A DNA stretch of 21,204 nt from contig JAGWYN010000061.1 of assembly GCA_018969295.1 (NCBI GenBank), forward strand, positions 1 through 21,204, read 5' to 3'. Each line of letters opens with the position of its first letter. Position 1 is the stretch's first letter. The notes beneath the pieces are model-generated. The model saw nothing but the letters and a program-made list of their open reading frames with translations, did not search any database and was not told the origin of the DNA. Shown here piece by piece: positions 6,301 through 14,571 of the stretch. The translations under genes were made by a program, and so were the position numbers. The stretch comes from Chloroflexota bacterium (GTDB lineage: Bacteria; Chloroflexota; Anaerolineae; Caldilineales; Caldilineaceae).

Positions 6301-8876
6301 CAGGGAACCTCGACGACGGCCAGCGCGGCAAAGTCTCCTACGGCCTCGCCTTGCTCGCTGACAGGCAGACGGCCCTCGCCGTTGTACAGCCCGACGCGCA
6401 GCGTGTACGGGCCTGCTGGCAGGTCAGAGGGCAGCGCCAGGCGCAGGGGCGTCTCGATCTGTTGGCCGGGCTGCCAGCTGTAGGTCGGGGCCGACTCGCC
6501 CAACGGCGGCTGGTCCTGCTGGGCAACCAGCTGGCCGTCGCTGTCGACCAGATGCAAAAAAAGTGTGTAGCGCATCTGGGGGTGTTCCAGCACCTGCCAG
6601 TGCAACCGAATCTCCAATTCGGCCCCTGCCTCCACGGTGGGAGGCAAAGGTTCTGCGGCCAGCCCAAAGCTGTTTCCCAGCTGCCAGCGAGCGGTGCTGG
6701 CGGGCGTTTTTTGTGTTTCGTCGGGGGGGGGGACTACCTGGAGCAGGGCGACAGTCTGTTGGGGGCTGGGCAGCGCAGCTCCGCTGCGTGCGTCAGCTGC
6801 GGGCAGCGGGGCCAGCGTCGTCGGGTCGTAAAAAGAGAGGAGGAGCGGGTAGAGGCCGGGCGGGGTATCTGCGGGCACGGCCAGCCTGTGTCCATCTGGC
6901 CGCAGCTCGCGCGGTGGCCAGCCAGCGGTCGGCGCGCCCCAGGGCCACCCCTCGCTGCGCCAGAGCTCGCTGCCATCGAGGGAGACCAGCCGGACCAACA
7001 CATTGTAGTTGGCCTCGATCGCACCGAGCGACTGCAGGTAGAAGGTGACCTGCTGCTGCGCACCGGCCTGCACCTGTGGCTGGGGAAGGTCGACGCCGAC
7101 CAGCCGGATTGACCCTCCAAAATCGGCTGCCGGCGCTGTGTTGAGGTCGATAAACGGGGGCAGGAGTGTTTGACGCAGGTCGTAGACGCGCGCCAGCACC
7201 AGCCCGTTCCGTGTAACTTCATGGACCGGCTCTTGGCTGGCAAACCAGGCGACTGCTGCGGGGGAGGGCAGCTGGCGCTGCCATTGGTTGACATAGGTCA
7301 CGGCGTAGTCGGTGTCCAGCCAGGAAAGCGGGGAGCTGTAGCCCATAGGCACTGCGGTGCCGGTCGAAAAATAGGAGAAGGGTCCGTCGGCGTACCAGGC
7401 GGCGATGCGGGCCTGGTCTCCGCCTGGTTGACGGCGGATCCATCCGGCGGCGTCGTCGAGCCCTTCGCCCCAGCCAACGAAGAGCACCTGGGGGGCGGTG
7501 TAGCTGCCGCCGGCCAGCGGGTTGAAATAGGTCAGGTAGTAGGGGTAGGTGAGGAGGGTAAAGAGGCCGTGCAGCCCGAAGATGGCTGTGGCCAGGACAG
7601 CGGTGGGGGAGAGGGTTCGCAGCCGCTGCACCCATGGGCGGGCCTGTCTGCGCCAGGGCAGTTGGATCAGCGCCATCCAGCCGATGGCGGCGATCGTATC
7701 CAGGGCCAGGAAGGCTGGCAGGACATAGCGGTCGAATTTTTTGGCGGGCACGCTCATGGCGAGGACAAAGACGAGCACCAGCCAGAGCAGGGCGCGGCTG
7801 CTGCGGCGGGTGCGCACTGCGGCGAAGACCCATTCGCGGCGCGCATAAAAAACGAACGCTGCGGCTGTGCCGACCAGCACGGCAGGGGTCAGGCGCCAGA
7901 AGATCGCGACCGGGTAGAAAAGGGGGCCTGGGTCTGGGGTGGGGGCTCCCAGAAAAAAGTTGGCGTTGACATGTCCTTCCACGTAGGCTTCCATCTCGGT
8001 GGCCATCCGCAGCAGGGAGCCGAGCGGGTCGACCCACATGGCGGGCCAGAGCAAAACGAAGGTGGCGGCGGCGATCCCTGCCCAGAGGACGAAGCCTGTG
8101 CCGAGCATGCGGAGGGTGTGGGCGGCGGAGGGGGGGGAAGGGGGCTCTTCGGCGTAGGGGTCGGCCAGCCCGGCTTTGGTGCGGTAGGCCCAGACGCGCC
8201 AGGCCTGGGCTGCGACCAGCACTGCTCCTGCTGGGAGCAGCAGGGCGGCGGGGGTTTTGGTCAGCCAGGCCAGCCCCATGAAAAGGCCTGAGAGCAGCAG
8301 ATCGCGCCGTTGTTGTCCGGCATAGAGCCAGGCGAGAAAGTAGATGAAGGCGACGAAGACAAAGCTGGCCACGAACCCATCTGGGTGCAGCTGGCGGGAG
8401 AGGGCGACCCCGAAGGGGTCGAGTGCCAGCAGGAGCAGGGCCAGGGTGGCGGTGTTGTGGCCCAGCAGCCGGCGCAGCGGGAAAAAGCTGACCAGGAGCA
8501 GCAGGGCGACCCCCAGGGCCACCCAGCGTCGGCTGGCGGCCAGCACCTCAAGTGGGGTGTGGGGGGTCTGGCTCTGCAGCCATGCTTCGAAGTGTTCGCG
8601 TTCCCAGGTAAAGTAGCCGGGGCTCTGCTGGGTGTATTCTGGATAGACGCTGAGCAGGCCGAGTGTGCCGGCCCACATCACGGTCACGCCGGGATGTTCG
8701 CGCTGGAAGGTGCGGGCATAGTCGGCCTGGCTGAGTGCGTAGGTAAAATTGGCCGAGCGGGCCAGCCATTTGCGTTCGTCGGGCGAGACATAGGCATCGA
8801 GCGCCGCGGTGCGCGGGAGCCATGCCAGCAAAAAGAGCCCCAAAAGCACAAGCGGCGCACGAACGCGGGCGTTCAT
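6300..8876 (-). CDS. GT39-like membrane glycosyltransferase with two C-terminal beta-sandwich modules
   Basis: The 858-residue protein starts with a membrane anchor and the acidic loop SPDERKW (D33-E34) typical of GT39/PMT-type GT-C enzymes. HPDGFVASFVFVAF (164-177) and helices to about 450 follow. The soluble C-terminal half contains two copies of the sandwich module, at about 588-715 (TFYLQS, TPPGLYPLLLSFYD) and 733-858 (IRLHWQV, DGQLVAQQD, LPAGPYTLRVGLYN). These may bind the glycan or polymer outside the cell. The ATG overlaps the upstream stop as ATGA, with GGAG 4 nt before it, so translation is coupled to the preceding gene. Two long C-tracts lie in the coding sequence: C10 in the linker between the two modules and C8 near residues 246-248. 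Donor and acceptor cannot be told from sequence. Confidence 0.86.
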   Translation of the reverse strand: MNARVRAPLVLLGLFLLAWLPRTAALDAYVSPDERKWLARSANFTYALSQADYARTFQREHPGVTVMWAGTLGLLSVYPEYTQQSPGYFTWEREHFEAWLQSQTPHTPLEVLAASRRWVALGVALLLLVSFFPLRRLLGHNTATLALLLLALDPFGVALSRQLHPDGFVASFVFVAFIYFLAWLYAGQQRRDLLLSGLFMGLAWLTKTPAALLLPAGAVLVAAQAWRVWAYRTKAGLADPYAEEPPSPPSAAHTLRMLGTGFVLWAGIAAATFVLLWPAMWVDPLGSLLRMATEMEAYVEGHVNANFFLGAPTPDPGPLFYPVAIFWRLTPAVLVGTAAAFVFYARREWVFAAVRTRRSSRALLWLVLVFVLAMSVPAKKFDRYVLPAFLALDTIAAIGWMALIQLPWRRQARPWVQRLRTLSPTAVLATAIFGLHGLFTLLTYPYYLTYFNPLAGGSYTAPQVLFVGWGEGLDDAAGWIRRQPGGDQARIAAWYADGPFSYFSTGTAVPMGYSSPLSWLDTDYAVTYVNQWQRQLPSPAAVAWFASQEPVHEVTRNGLVLARVYDLRQTLLPPFIDLNTAPAADFGGSIRLVGVDLPQPQVQAGAQQQVTFYLQSLGAIEANYNVLVRLVSLDGSELWRSEGWPWGAPTAGWPPRELRPDGHRLAVPADTPPGLYPLLLSFYDPTTLAPLPAADARSGAALPSPQQTVALLQVVPPPDETQKTPASTARWQLGNSFGLAAEPLPPTVEAGAELEIRLHWQVLEHPQMRYTLFLHLVDSDGQLVAQQDQPPLGESAPTYSWQPGQQIETPLRLALPSDLPAGPYTLRVGLYNGEGRLPVSEQGEAVGDFAALAVVEVP
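6723..6732. repeat. Ten-base G/C homopolymer in the second glycosyltransferase gene
   Basis: Ten consecutive G on the plus strand encode the VVPPPDE linker (about residues 714-720) on the minus strand. This is the longest mononucleotide run noticed in the window. A one-base slip would shift the frame and remove the last beta-sandwich module while leaving the membrane enzyme intact. Confidence 0.9.
8130..8137. repeat. G8 homopolymer in the second glycosyltransferase gene
   Basis: Eight G on the plus strand correspond to Pro-rich codons (EEPPSPPSAA) in the minus-strand gene, in a loop between membrane helices. Slippage here would truncate the enzyme within its membrane part. Confidence 0.85.
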
Positions 8877-11434
8877 TCTTCTCCGATGCGGATGTCGGTG
8901 AGGTGCACCTGGGTGCTGATTTCGACGCCGTTTTCATCCAGGACGGGCAGCCGCTCGAAGGTCTCTTCTAGATACATTCCGGTGTAGAGCGGGTAGAGGC
9001 CGTCGGGCGCGTCCTGTTGGACAGGAATGACGTACGGGTCAGCCACCAGTTCTCCGGGGTCCCACCGCCAGGTCTCGCGGCCTTCGCAGACTGGGTAGCC
9101 GTCGCGTTGGGCGATGATCTGGCCGTCTCCGAAGTAGGATTGGTTGAAGACTTTGTAGGAGCGGTCGATCGGCTGTTGGGCGCGCCAGTAGAGTGTCAGG
9201 TGGATCGTGTCGCCGGCGCGCAGGGGTTTTTCGTACTGGAGGTCGTACCCTTCCAGTGTGATCTGGTTGCCCAGATTGGCGTGCAGCGGGTAGGTGACCG
9301 GCGGGTCGACTGCAGGGTAGGTCAGGGGCAGGTCAGCCAGGGCATTGCGGTCGAACGCTGCTGCGTACGCTTCGTTTTGGAAGGTGGTCAACCCTGTGTT
9401 GGGCAGCTGGGTGGGAAATTCATGGCGTGCGCCGGTGCGCTGGTAGATGACCATTTTGGGGCGGCCGTTGACTTCGACGAGGCCCCATTTTTCGAACCCT
9501 TCGCGCAGGTAGTGCTCCATTTTGAGGGCGTCTTCGGTGCTCCACGATTCCAGATTGCGGATATCGAAGAACCACTGTGCGTCGCGGCGGCAGCGTTCTT
9601 CCCCGCGTGTGTACCAGGCAGGAACCCAGGCTTCTTTCTCGTTGGTTTCGTAGGGGCCGCTCAGAACGCCCTGGCGGTAGAGTTCGCCGATGGTTTTCCA
9701 GCCGTTGGCCAGTGGGAACCCGAAGCGAGCCTTGTTGTCGGGCTCTGTGTAGGGCACCCAGTAGCCTGGCGGCCGTTTGTCAAAATAGTCGAGCAGCACC
9801 TCGTCCTGGCTGAGGAAGTAGTGATAGCTGTAGGTGCCAAAGACAAGGATGGCGGCAGCGGCAGCGGCGCTGCCCAGCAGGGGGGCGGCGCGGTGCTGGC
9901 GGTGGCGCTGCCAGAGGCGAGCCAGCTCGCTGCCGCCAATCAGTGCCCAGGGTATAAAAAAGGTATAGACATGGGTGCGCGGCTTTTCGGTCAGGAAGAG
10001 TGCCAGCACCATGACCGCGCCGAACCAGAGCCAGAGCATGCGTTCTTCGACCCGCTGCCGTGGGAGGAGGAGCAGCAGGCCAAACAGCAGCGTGAACGGC
10101 ACCAGGATCCAGTCTTTGTCTCCGACCGTCAGCCATTCTGGGTTCCAGAGGGTGAGCCCGAAAAGCAGCAGTGTGAGGGCTTGGAGCCCAAAACGCAGAG
10201 GACGGGTGACCCCGTTCCCGATCGCGTGCAGCGCTGAGGTGACGGTGAGCCCGATCTGCAGCAGAACCTGGTAGGTGGTGCTGTAGAGGGTGGTCCGCAG
10301 AAAGACGTCGGCGAGGTTGTTGTAGGGGGGGCTGCCGCCGATGCGTCGGGCGGTCAGGTAGAGATAAGTTGCGGCAAACCGTTCGTGCAGCACATAGGGC
10401 AGATAAAAGATGCTGACGAGCAGAGCTCCGGTTGCGCTGCCGACAGCGGCGGCGCCGAGCAGGGGGCGCCACTGGGTGCGGTGGCGCCAGAAGGTGGCCC
10501 CCAGGAGGAATGCGGCGGGCAGTGCGGCCAGCACGCCTTCGTAGTGGGAGAGCGCCCCGGCAGCGAGCAGGAGTGCTGCCAGCGCAAGATAGCGTGCGGG
10601 CGCGACCGGTCTGCTGTAGATGCGGTAGATTGCCAGCACCGCCAGCACGGAGGTGAGGAAGACGACGCTCTGGTACTGGACAATGTGGGCAAAGCCGATG
10701 AAATAGCCGTCAAAGGTCAGAAACAGGGCTGCGATCCAGCCGGCCAGCGCGCTGTGCAGCCGCCAGCCGAGCACAAAGAGCGCCAGCAGACCGGCCAGAT
10801 TGGCGATCGCAAAGGGCAGCCGGGCACTCTGTTCGTTGAGATGGCCGGAGAGGGTGTAAAAGACCGTGGGCAGCAGAATTTCGGTTGGCCCTTTTTTGTG
10901 CAGCATGAGCACATCTTCGTACCCTTGGAGCACAGCCGCTGCGCGCAGCGCTGCCCGTGCCTCGTCGCCCTGGAAGTCGGAGTAGCCGAGCCCGACGAAG
11001 CGGGTCACTGCCCCTGCAACCAGCAGCACAGCCATGCCAGCCCACAGCCAGCGCCGGTCTCCAGCCAAAGGGGGCCAGCCAGCCTTTCCAGCGGGGACGC
11101 GCCGGCGCAGCCACCAGAGCAGGGCCAAGAGCAGGGTGACTGCGTCGAAGGCAAGAAGTGTCCCCAGCTGGGTCGGCCCGCCTGGCAGGTAGCTGAGCAG
11201 GAGCATGACCACAACCAGGGTTGTCATCGCGGCTGCCGTGCTGTACAGCAGCCGTTCGAGCGGGTCGGGGGGGGAGTCACTCTGCCCGACCAGCACTTCG
11301 ACCAGCAAGAACCCAGGCACCCATCCTGCGATCACCCATACGGACAGCGCTTGAATCAGCGGCTGTGGCACAACCAGCCCGACATGTGCCGCCAGCGCTG
11401 CGGCCAGTGCTGCAACCATCCAACTGTTTTTCAT
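8873..11434 (-). CDS. Large GT-C glycosyltransferase with extra N-terminal membrane region
   Basis: The 853-residue first gene of the glycosyltransferase operon. An N-terminal hydrophobic region of about 110 residues (several helices, with WVPGFLLVEVL and ERLLYSTAAAM, faintly like DUF1616 proteins) precedes the GT39-like core. The core has the acidic pair D157-E158 (FQGDEARAAL) followed by LHKKGPTEILLPT. After the membrane domain comes a soluble part and a beta-sandwich module at about 722-853 (LTLYWRA, DGQIIAQRD, APDGLYPLYTGMYL), like those of the next two genes. The start is uncertain. ATG 11434 gives a clean membrane-protein N-terminus, and an in-frame ATG at 11452 is possible. The frame is open to 11551, but that part is not protein-like. 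Neither start has a clear Shine-Dalgarno site. The stop overlaps the next start (ATGA). The sugar and target are unknown. Confidence 0.82.
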   Translation of the reverse strand: MKNSWMVAALAAALAAHVGLVVPQPLIQALSVWVIAGWVPGFLLVEVLVGQSDSPPDPLERLLYSTAAAMTTLVVVMLLLSYLPGGPTQLGTLLAFDAVTLLLALLWWLRRRVPAGKAGWPPLAGDRRWLWAGMAVLLVAGAVTRFVGLGYSDFQGDEARAALRAAAVLQGYEDVLMLHKKGPTEILLPTVFYTLSGHLNEQSARLPFAIANLAGLLALFVLGWRLHSALAGWIAALFLTFDGYFIGFAHIVQYQSVVFLTSVLAVLAIYRIYSRPVAPARYLALAALLLAAGALSHYEGVLAALPAAFLLGATFWRHRTQWRPLLGAAAVGSATGALLVSIFYLPYVLHERFAATYLYLTARRIGGSPPYNNLADVFLRTTLYSTTYQVLLQIGLTVTSALHAIGNGVTRPLRFGLQALTLLLFGLTLWNPEWLTVGDKDWILVPFTLLFGLLLLLPRQRVEERMLWLWFGAVMVLALFLTEKPRTHVYTFFIPWALIGGSELARLWQRHRQHRAAPLLGSAAAAAAILVFGTYSYHYFLSQDEVLLDYFDKRPPGYWVPYTEPDNKARFGFPLANGWKTIGELYRQGVLSGPYETNEKEAWVPAWYTRGEERCRRDAQWFFDIRNLESWSTEDALKMEHYLREGFEKWGLVEVNGRPKMVIYQRTGARHEFPTQLPNTGLTTFQNEAYAAAFDRNALADLPLTYPAVDPPVTYPLHANLGNQITLEGYDLQYEKPLRAGDTIHLTLYWRAQQPIDRSYKVFNQSYFGDGQIIAQRDGYPVCEGRETWRWDPGELVADPYVIPVQQDAPDGLYPLYTGMYLEETFERLPVLDENGVEISTQVHLTDIRIGEE
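11267..11274. repeat. G8 homopolymer in the third glycosyltransferase gene
   Basis: Eight G on the plus strand encode SPPDPL (about residues 54-59) near the start of the minus-strand gene. A G7 run lies in the same gene at 10325-10331. Slippage at the 5' tract would abolish the protein and, through coupling, could lower the two downstream genes. Confidence 0.85.
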
Positions 11435-11537
11435 GGGAAAAAAGTGTATCATGAGAGCGGCAGAACCCCTAGAATGGAGGGACAACGGCGTCGCGTCGTT
11501 CGTGGGGAGCAAGTGTGCAGCATCTTTACAATGTGAT

Positions 11538-11548
11538 AACAAATTGTT
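11538..11548. promoter_or_regulatory. Small palindrome in the divergent intergenic region
   Basis: AACAA-A-TTGTT is a perfect 11-bp palindrome in the 192-bp AT-richer gap between the divergent glycosyltransferase operon and the secreted-protein gene. An overlapping ACAAT/ATTGT pair (11528-11547) looks a little like LacI-type operators. No convincing -35/-10 pair was found for either direction, so an operator role is only a possibility. Confidence 0.25.
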
Positions 11549-11612
11549 CATGCGGGCAGGCTATTTTGAGAGGGCGATCGATGCAACAAATGAACGCAAA
11601 AAGAGTTGATGC

Positions 11613-11618
11613 AAGGAG
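11613..11618 (+). promoter_or_regulatory. Shine-Dalgarno site of the secreted protein gene
   Basis: AAGGAG is placed 8 nt before ATG 11627. It selects this start over TTG 11606 and ATG 11609 upstream and yields a proper signal peptide. Confidence 0.8.
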
Positions 11619-11626
11619 AAATTGAG

Positions 11627-14419
11627 ATGAAGTGTGATCCATTACGGCGGGCAGGCCTGCTGGCAGGGGCATTGCTGGCCATCGCTACGCTGCTGCCGGC
11701 GACGGTCAGCGCCCAGGAAGAACCGACACCGCTGACCCTGAGCGTGCTGGGGAGCTATGCTACGGGGATTTTTGACAGTTCCGCTGCCGAAATTGTGGCG
11801 TACGACCCGGTTTCACAGCGCGCGTTTGTGGTCAACGGGGGAGAACAGAGTGTGGATGTGCTCGACCTGAGCGACCCAAGCAGCCCGGTGCGGGTCGCAC
11901 AGCTTGACATGGCGGTCTACGGCGGCGGCGCAACCAGCGTCGCAGTCCATGACGGGCTGGTGGCCGTGGCGGTGCCCGCAGCCGAAAAGACAGATCCGGG
12001 CCAGGTGCTCTTTCTGGATACGGAAGGGGCTGTGTTGGCCACAGTGCCGGTCGGTGCCCTGCCGGACATGTTGACCTTCACGCCGGACGGGCTGCACGTC
12101 GTGGTCGCCAATGAGGGGGAGCCCAACAGCGACTACACGGTGGACCCCGAAGGTTCGGTGTCGATCATCGATCTGCGTCTTGGGGTGGCGTCGCTGGCTC
12201 CTGACTCGGTGCGGACTGCGGAGTTCAGCCGGTTCAACGACGCCGAGCTCGACCCCAGCATACGGATCTACGGGCCTGATGCGACGGTGGCGCAGGACCT
12301 TGAGCCGGAGTACATTGCCATTTCTCCAGACGGGACGACTGCCTATGTGACCTTGCAGGAAAACAATGCGCTGGCAGTGGTCGACCTGGCCGACGCTGCT
12401 GTCGTCGATCTGCTGCCACTGGGCTACAAAAACTATGCAGGGCCAGCCGCCACGCTGCATGCATGGGAGATGACAGAGCTGCCGTCGATCGGCACCACCG
12501 CAGCGGGCCAGGAAATTTTGCTCGGCGGTTTTTCGGGGCTCTTTTATACGGGGGCGAGCGAAGATGGACGCCTGACCTTTGTCACCCACACCGATCGGGG
12601 TCCCAACCCGGAGACGCAGGATGTGGACGGCGACGGAATTGCCGAGCGGGCCTTTGCGTTGCCCGCCTTCCAGCCTCAGATCGTGCGGCTGGCGTTGGAC
12701 CCGGCCACGGGCGAGATCGAGATTCTGGAGCAGATCGGTTTGACCCGCGAGGAGGGCACGCCGCTGACCGGGTTGCCCAACCTGGCGGGAGAGCCTGGAA
12801 TGGCCTACGCCGACGAAGAGCCGGTCGATCTTTTTGGAGATCCGCTGGAACTGGACCCCTTGGGCGCTGATCTCGAAGGGATCGTCGTGGCCGAGGATGG
12901 CACCTACTGGATGGTCGACGAGTATCGCCCTGCGATCTATCATTTTACCTCTGCGGGCGTTCTGGCTGCGCGCTATGTGCCGGAGGGCACCGGCGGAGAA
13001 GCGGTGGAGGCTGTGTTTGGGGTGGAGGCGTTGCCCGCAATCTACGCCCAGCGCCGCGCCAACCGTGGGTTTGAGGCCGCAGCCTACCGAGACGGCATCC
13101 TGTACGCCTTCATCCAGAGCCCGCTCGACAACCCCGACCAGCCCAAAGACAACAGCTCAAAGGCTGCGACGCTGGTGCGTATTCTTGCGTTCGATACGGC
13201 GGCAGCAGAGAGTGTGGGCGAGTACTTCTACCGGCTGGATGGCCAGGGAGTCGATAAAATCGGAGACGCGGCCGTGCTGCCGGATGGGACCTTTCTGGTG
13301 ATGGAGCGGGACGATGCCACGGGCCAGGCCGCTCGCAAACGGGTCTACCAGATCGATATTGACCAGGCGACCAACTTTTTGGGCCGCGATCTGCCGTTGG
13401 GGGTGGAGCTGCAGGAAGATGCCGGGCTGGCTGCACTGGGAATTGTTCCGGCGCGCAAGCAGCTTTACATTGACCTTGGGGCTCTCGGCTACGACACCGT
13501 CGACAAACCGGAAGGCATGGCGTGGGTCGACGAGCAGACGCTGGCGGTCATCAACGACAACGACTTTGGCATGGGTGGCGACTTTGACCCGGCCACCGGT
13601 CTGATCGAGGAGAATTCGACCCCGACCCCGATCGTGTTAGGGCTGGTTCATCTGCGCGAGAATGGCCTGGATGCAAGCGACCGAGACGACGCACCTGCGA
13701 TTCTGCCCTGGCCTGTGCAGGGAATGTACATGCCCGATGCGATCGCCGCCTACAGCGCAGACGGGGAAACCTATCTGGTGACGGCCAATGAAGGGGACGC
13801 GCGCGACTACGACGGGTATGGGGAGGAAGAACGGCTTGGGGATCTGGTGTTGGATGCTGCGGTCTTCCCCAATGCGGCAGAACTGCAGCGCGACGAAGCC
13901 TTGGGGCGATTGCGGGTCAGCACTGTCAGTGTAGACCAGGACGGCAACGGGCTGGTCGACCGGATTGCTGCGTTTGGCGCGCGTTCGTTCACGATCTGGG
14001 ACACAGCAGGCAACGTCGTCTTCGACAGTGGCAGTGCCCTTGAGCGGATCACCGCAGAGATCTTCCCAGAATTCTTCAACAGCAGCGGTGAAAATGAAAC
14101 CAGCGACGAACGGAGCGACGACAAAGGGCCTGAGCCCGAGGCGTTGGCGCTGGGCGAACTGGGCGGCCGTGTCTATGCGTTTGTGGGGTTGGAGCGGATC
14201 GGCGGCATCCTGGTCTGGGATATCACAGACCCGCGCAGCCCGTTTTACGTAACCTATGTCAACAACCGCGACTTTACGGCGGCTTCGGAGAGCGCCGGCG
14301 ATCTGGCCCCTGAGGGGATCGTCTTTGTTCCAGCAGAAGAGAGCCCGATCGGCGAACCGTTGCTGCTGGTGGCCAACGAACTGAGTGGCACGACGACGGT
14401 CTGGCGAATCGAAGAATAG
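11627..14419 (+). CDS. Secreted choice-of-anchor-I protein with nested phytase-like esterase domain
   Basis: The 930-residue protein begins with a signal peptide (basic MKCDPLRR, hydrophobic 9-25, probable cleavage after ATVSA at 29). Residues about 33-270 and 673-930 are the two halves of a choice-of-anchor-I beta-propeller-like domain (AEIVAYDP, VVVANEGEPNSDY, LEPEYIAISPDG; then NGLDASDRD, MYMPDAIAAY, LVTANEGDARDYDGYGEEERLGD, PEALALGELGGRVYAFVGLERIGGI, SGTTTVWRI). Between them, about 271-672 matches the esterase-like activity of phytase family (HTDRGPNPETQDVDGDG, DLEGIVVAEDGTYWMVDEYRPAIYHF, GDAAVLPDGTFLVMERDD, KPEGMAWVDEQTLAVINDNDFG). It is presumably extracellular, possibly a Ca-dependent phosphoesterase. 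No C-terminal membrane anchor or sorting signal is visible. The gene is monocistronic, diverges from the glycosyltransferase operon and is followed by a strong palindrome. The exact substrate is unknown. Confidence 0.85.
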   Translation: MKCDPLRRAGLLAGALLAIATLLPATVSAQEEPTPLTLSVLGSYATGIFDSSAAEIVAYDPVSQRAFVVNGGEQSVDVLDLSDPSSPVRVAQLDMAVYGGGATSVAVHDGLVAVAVPAAEKTDPGQVLFLDTEGAVLATVPVGALPDMLTFTPDGLHVVVANEGEPNSDYTVDPEGSVSIIDLRLGVASLAPDSVRTAEFSRFNDAELDPSIRIYGPDATVAQDLEPEYIAISPDGTTAYVTLQENNALAVVDLADAAVVDLLPLGYKNYAGPAATLHAWEMTELPSIGTTAAGQEILLGGFSGLFYTGASEDGRLTFVTHTDRGPNPETQDVDGDGIAERAFALPAFQPQIVRLALDPATGEIEILEQIGLTREEGTPLTGLPNLAGEPGMAYADEEPVDLFGDPLELDPLGADLEGIVVAEDGTYWMVDEYRPAIYHFTSAGVLAARYVPEGTGGEAVEAVFGVEALPAIYAQRRANRGFEAAAYRDGILYAFIQSPLDNPDQPKDNSSKAATLVRILAFDTAAAESVGEYFYRLDGQGVDKIGDAAVLPDGTFLVMERDDATGQAARKRVYQIDIDQATNFLGRDLPLGVELQEDAGLAALGIVPARKQLYIDLGALGYDTVDKPEGMAWVDEQTLAVINDNDFGMGGDFDPATGLIEENSTPTPIVLGLVHLRENGLDASDRDDAPAILPWPVQGMYMPDAIAAYSADGETYLVTANEGDARDYDGYGEEERLGDLVLDAAVFPNAAELQRDEALGRLRVSTVSVDQDGNGLVDRIAAFGARSFTIWDTAGNVVFDSGSALERITAEIFPEFFNSSGENETSDERSDDKGPEPEALALGELGGRVYAFVGLERIGGILVWDITDPRSPFYVTYVNNRDFTAASESAGDLAPEGIVFVPAEESPIGEPLLLVANELSGTTTVWRIEE

Positions 14420-14458
14420 GCGGGGTAGGCTGGACAGCCTTGCGCTGAAGAGGGAACT

Positions 14459-14490
14459 GCCGGGGGGGAGACGATCGTCTCCCCCCCGGC
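14459..14490. terminator. Perfect 32-bp palindrome, probable bidirectional terminator
   Basis: Two 16-base arms (GCCGGGGGGGAGACGA and its exact complement) meet with no spacer, between the stop of the secreted-protein gene (14419) and the end of the converging kinase gene (14572). In RNA this folds into a very stable G/C hairpin. No U-tract follows in either direction, so it is not a textbook intrinsic terminator. Its position between converging operons nevertheless argues for transcription termination or mRNA end protection. Confidence 0.65.
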
Positions 14491-14571
14491 GACGCGTATT
14501 CTGAAAGGATGGAAGCGTTCAGCGAAAACGAAACGTGCAGGGAGGCTCTCTGCGGGCGAGCCGATGGGCGG

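Noticed and set aside
7170..10237. Long plus-strand open frames opposite the glycosyltransferases
   Set aside because: Low-complexity Gly/Gln/Glu-rich products without hydrophobic structure. The minus strand encodes clear polytopic membrane proteins.
11435..11551. 39-codon N-terminal extension of the first glycosyltransferase
   Set aside because: The residues are not membrane- or signal-like and no Shine-Dalgarno site precedes the upstream start. The ATG at 11452 is kept only as an alternative.
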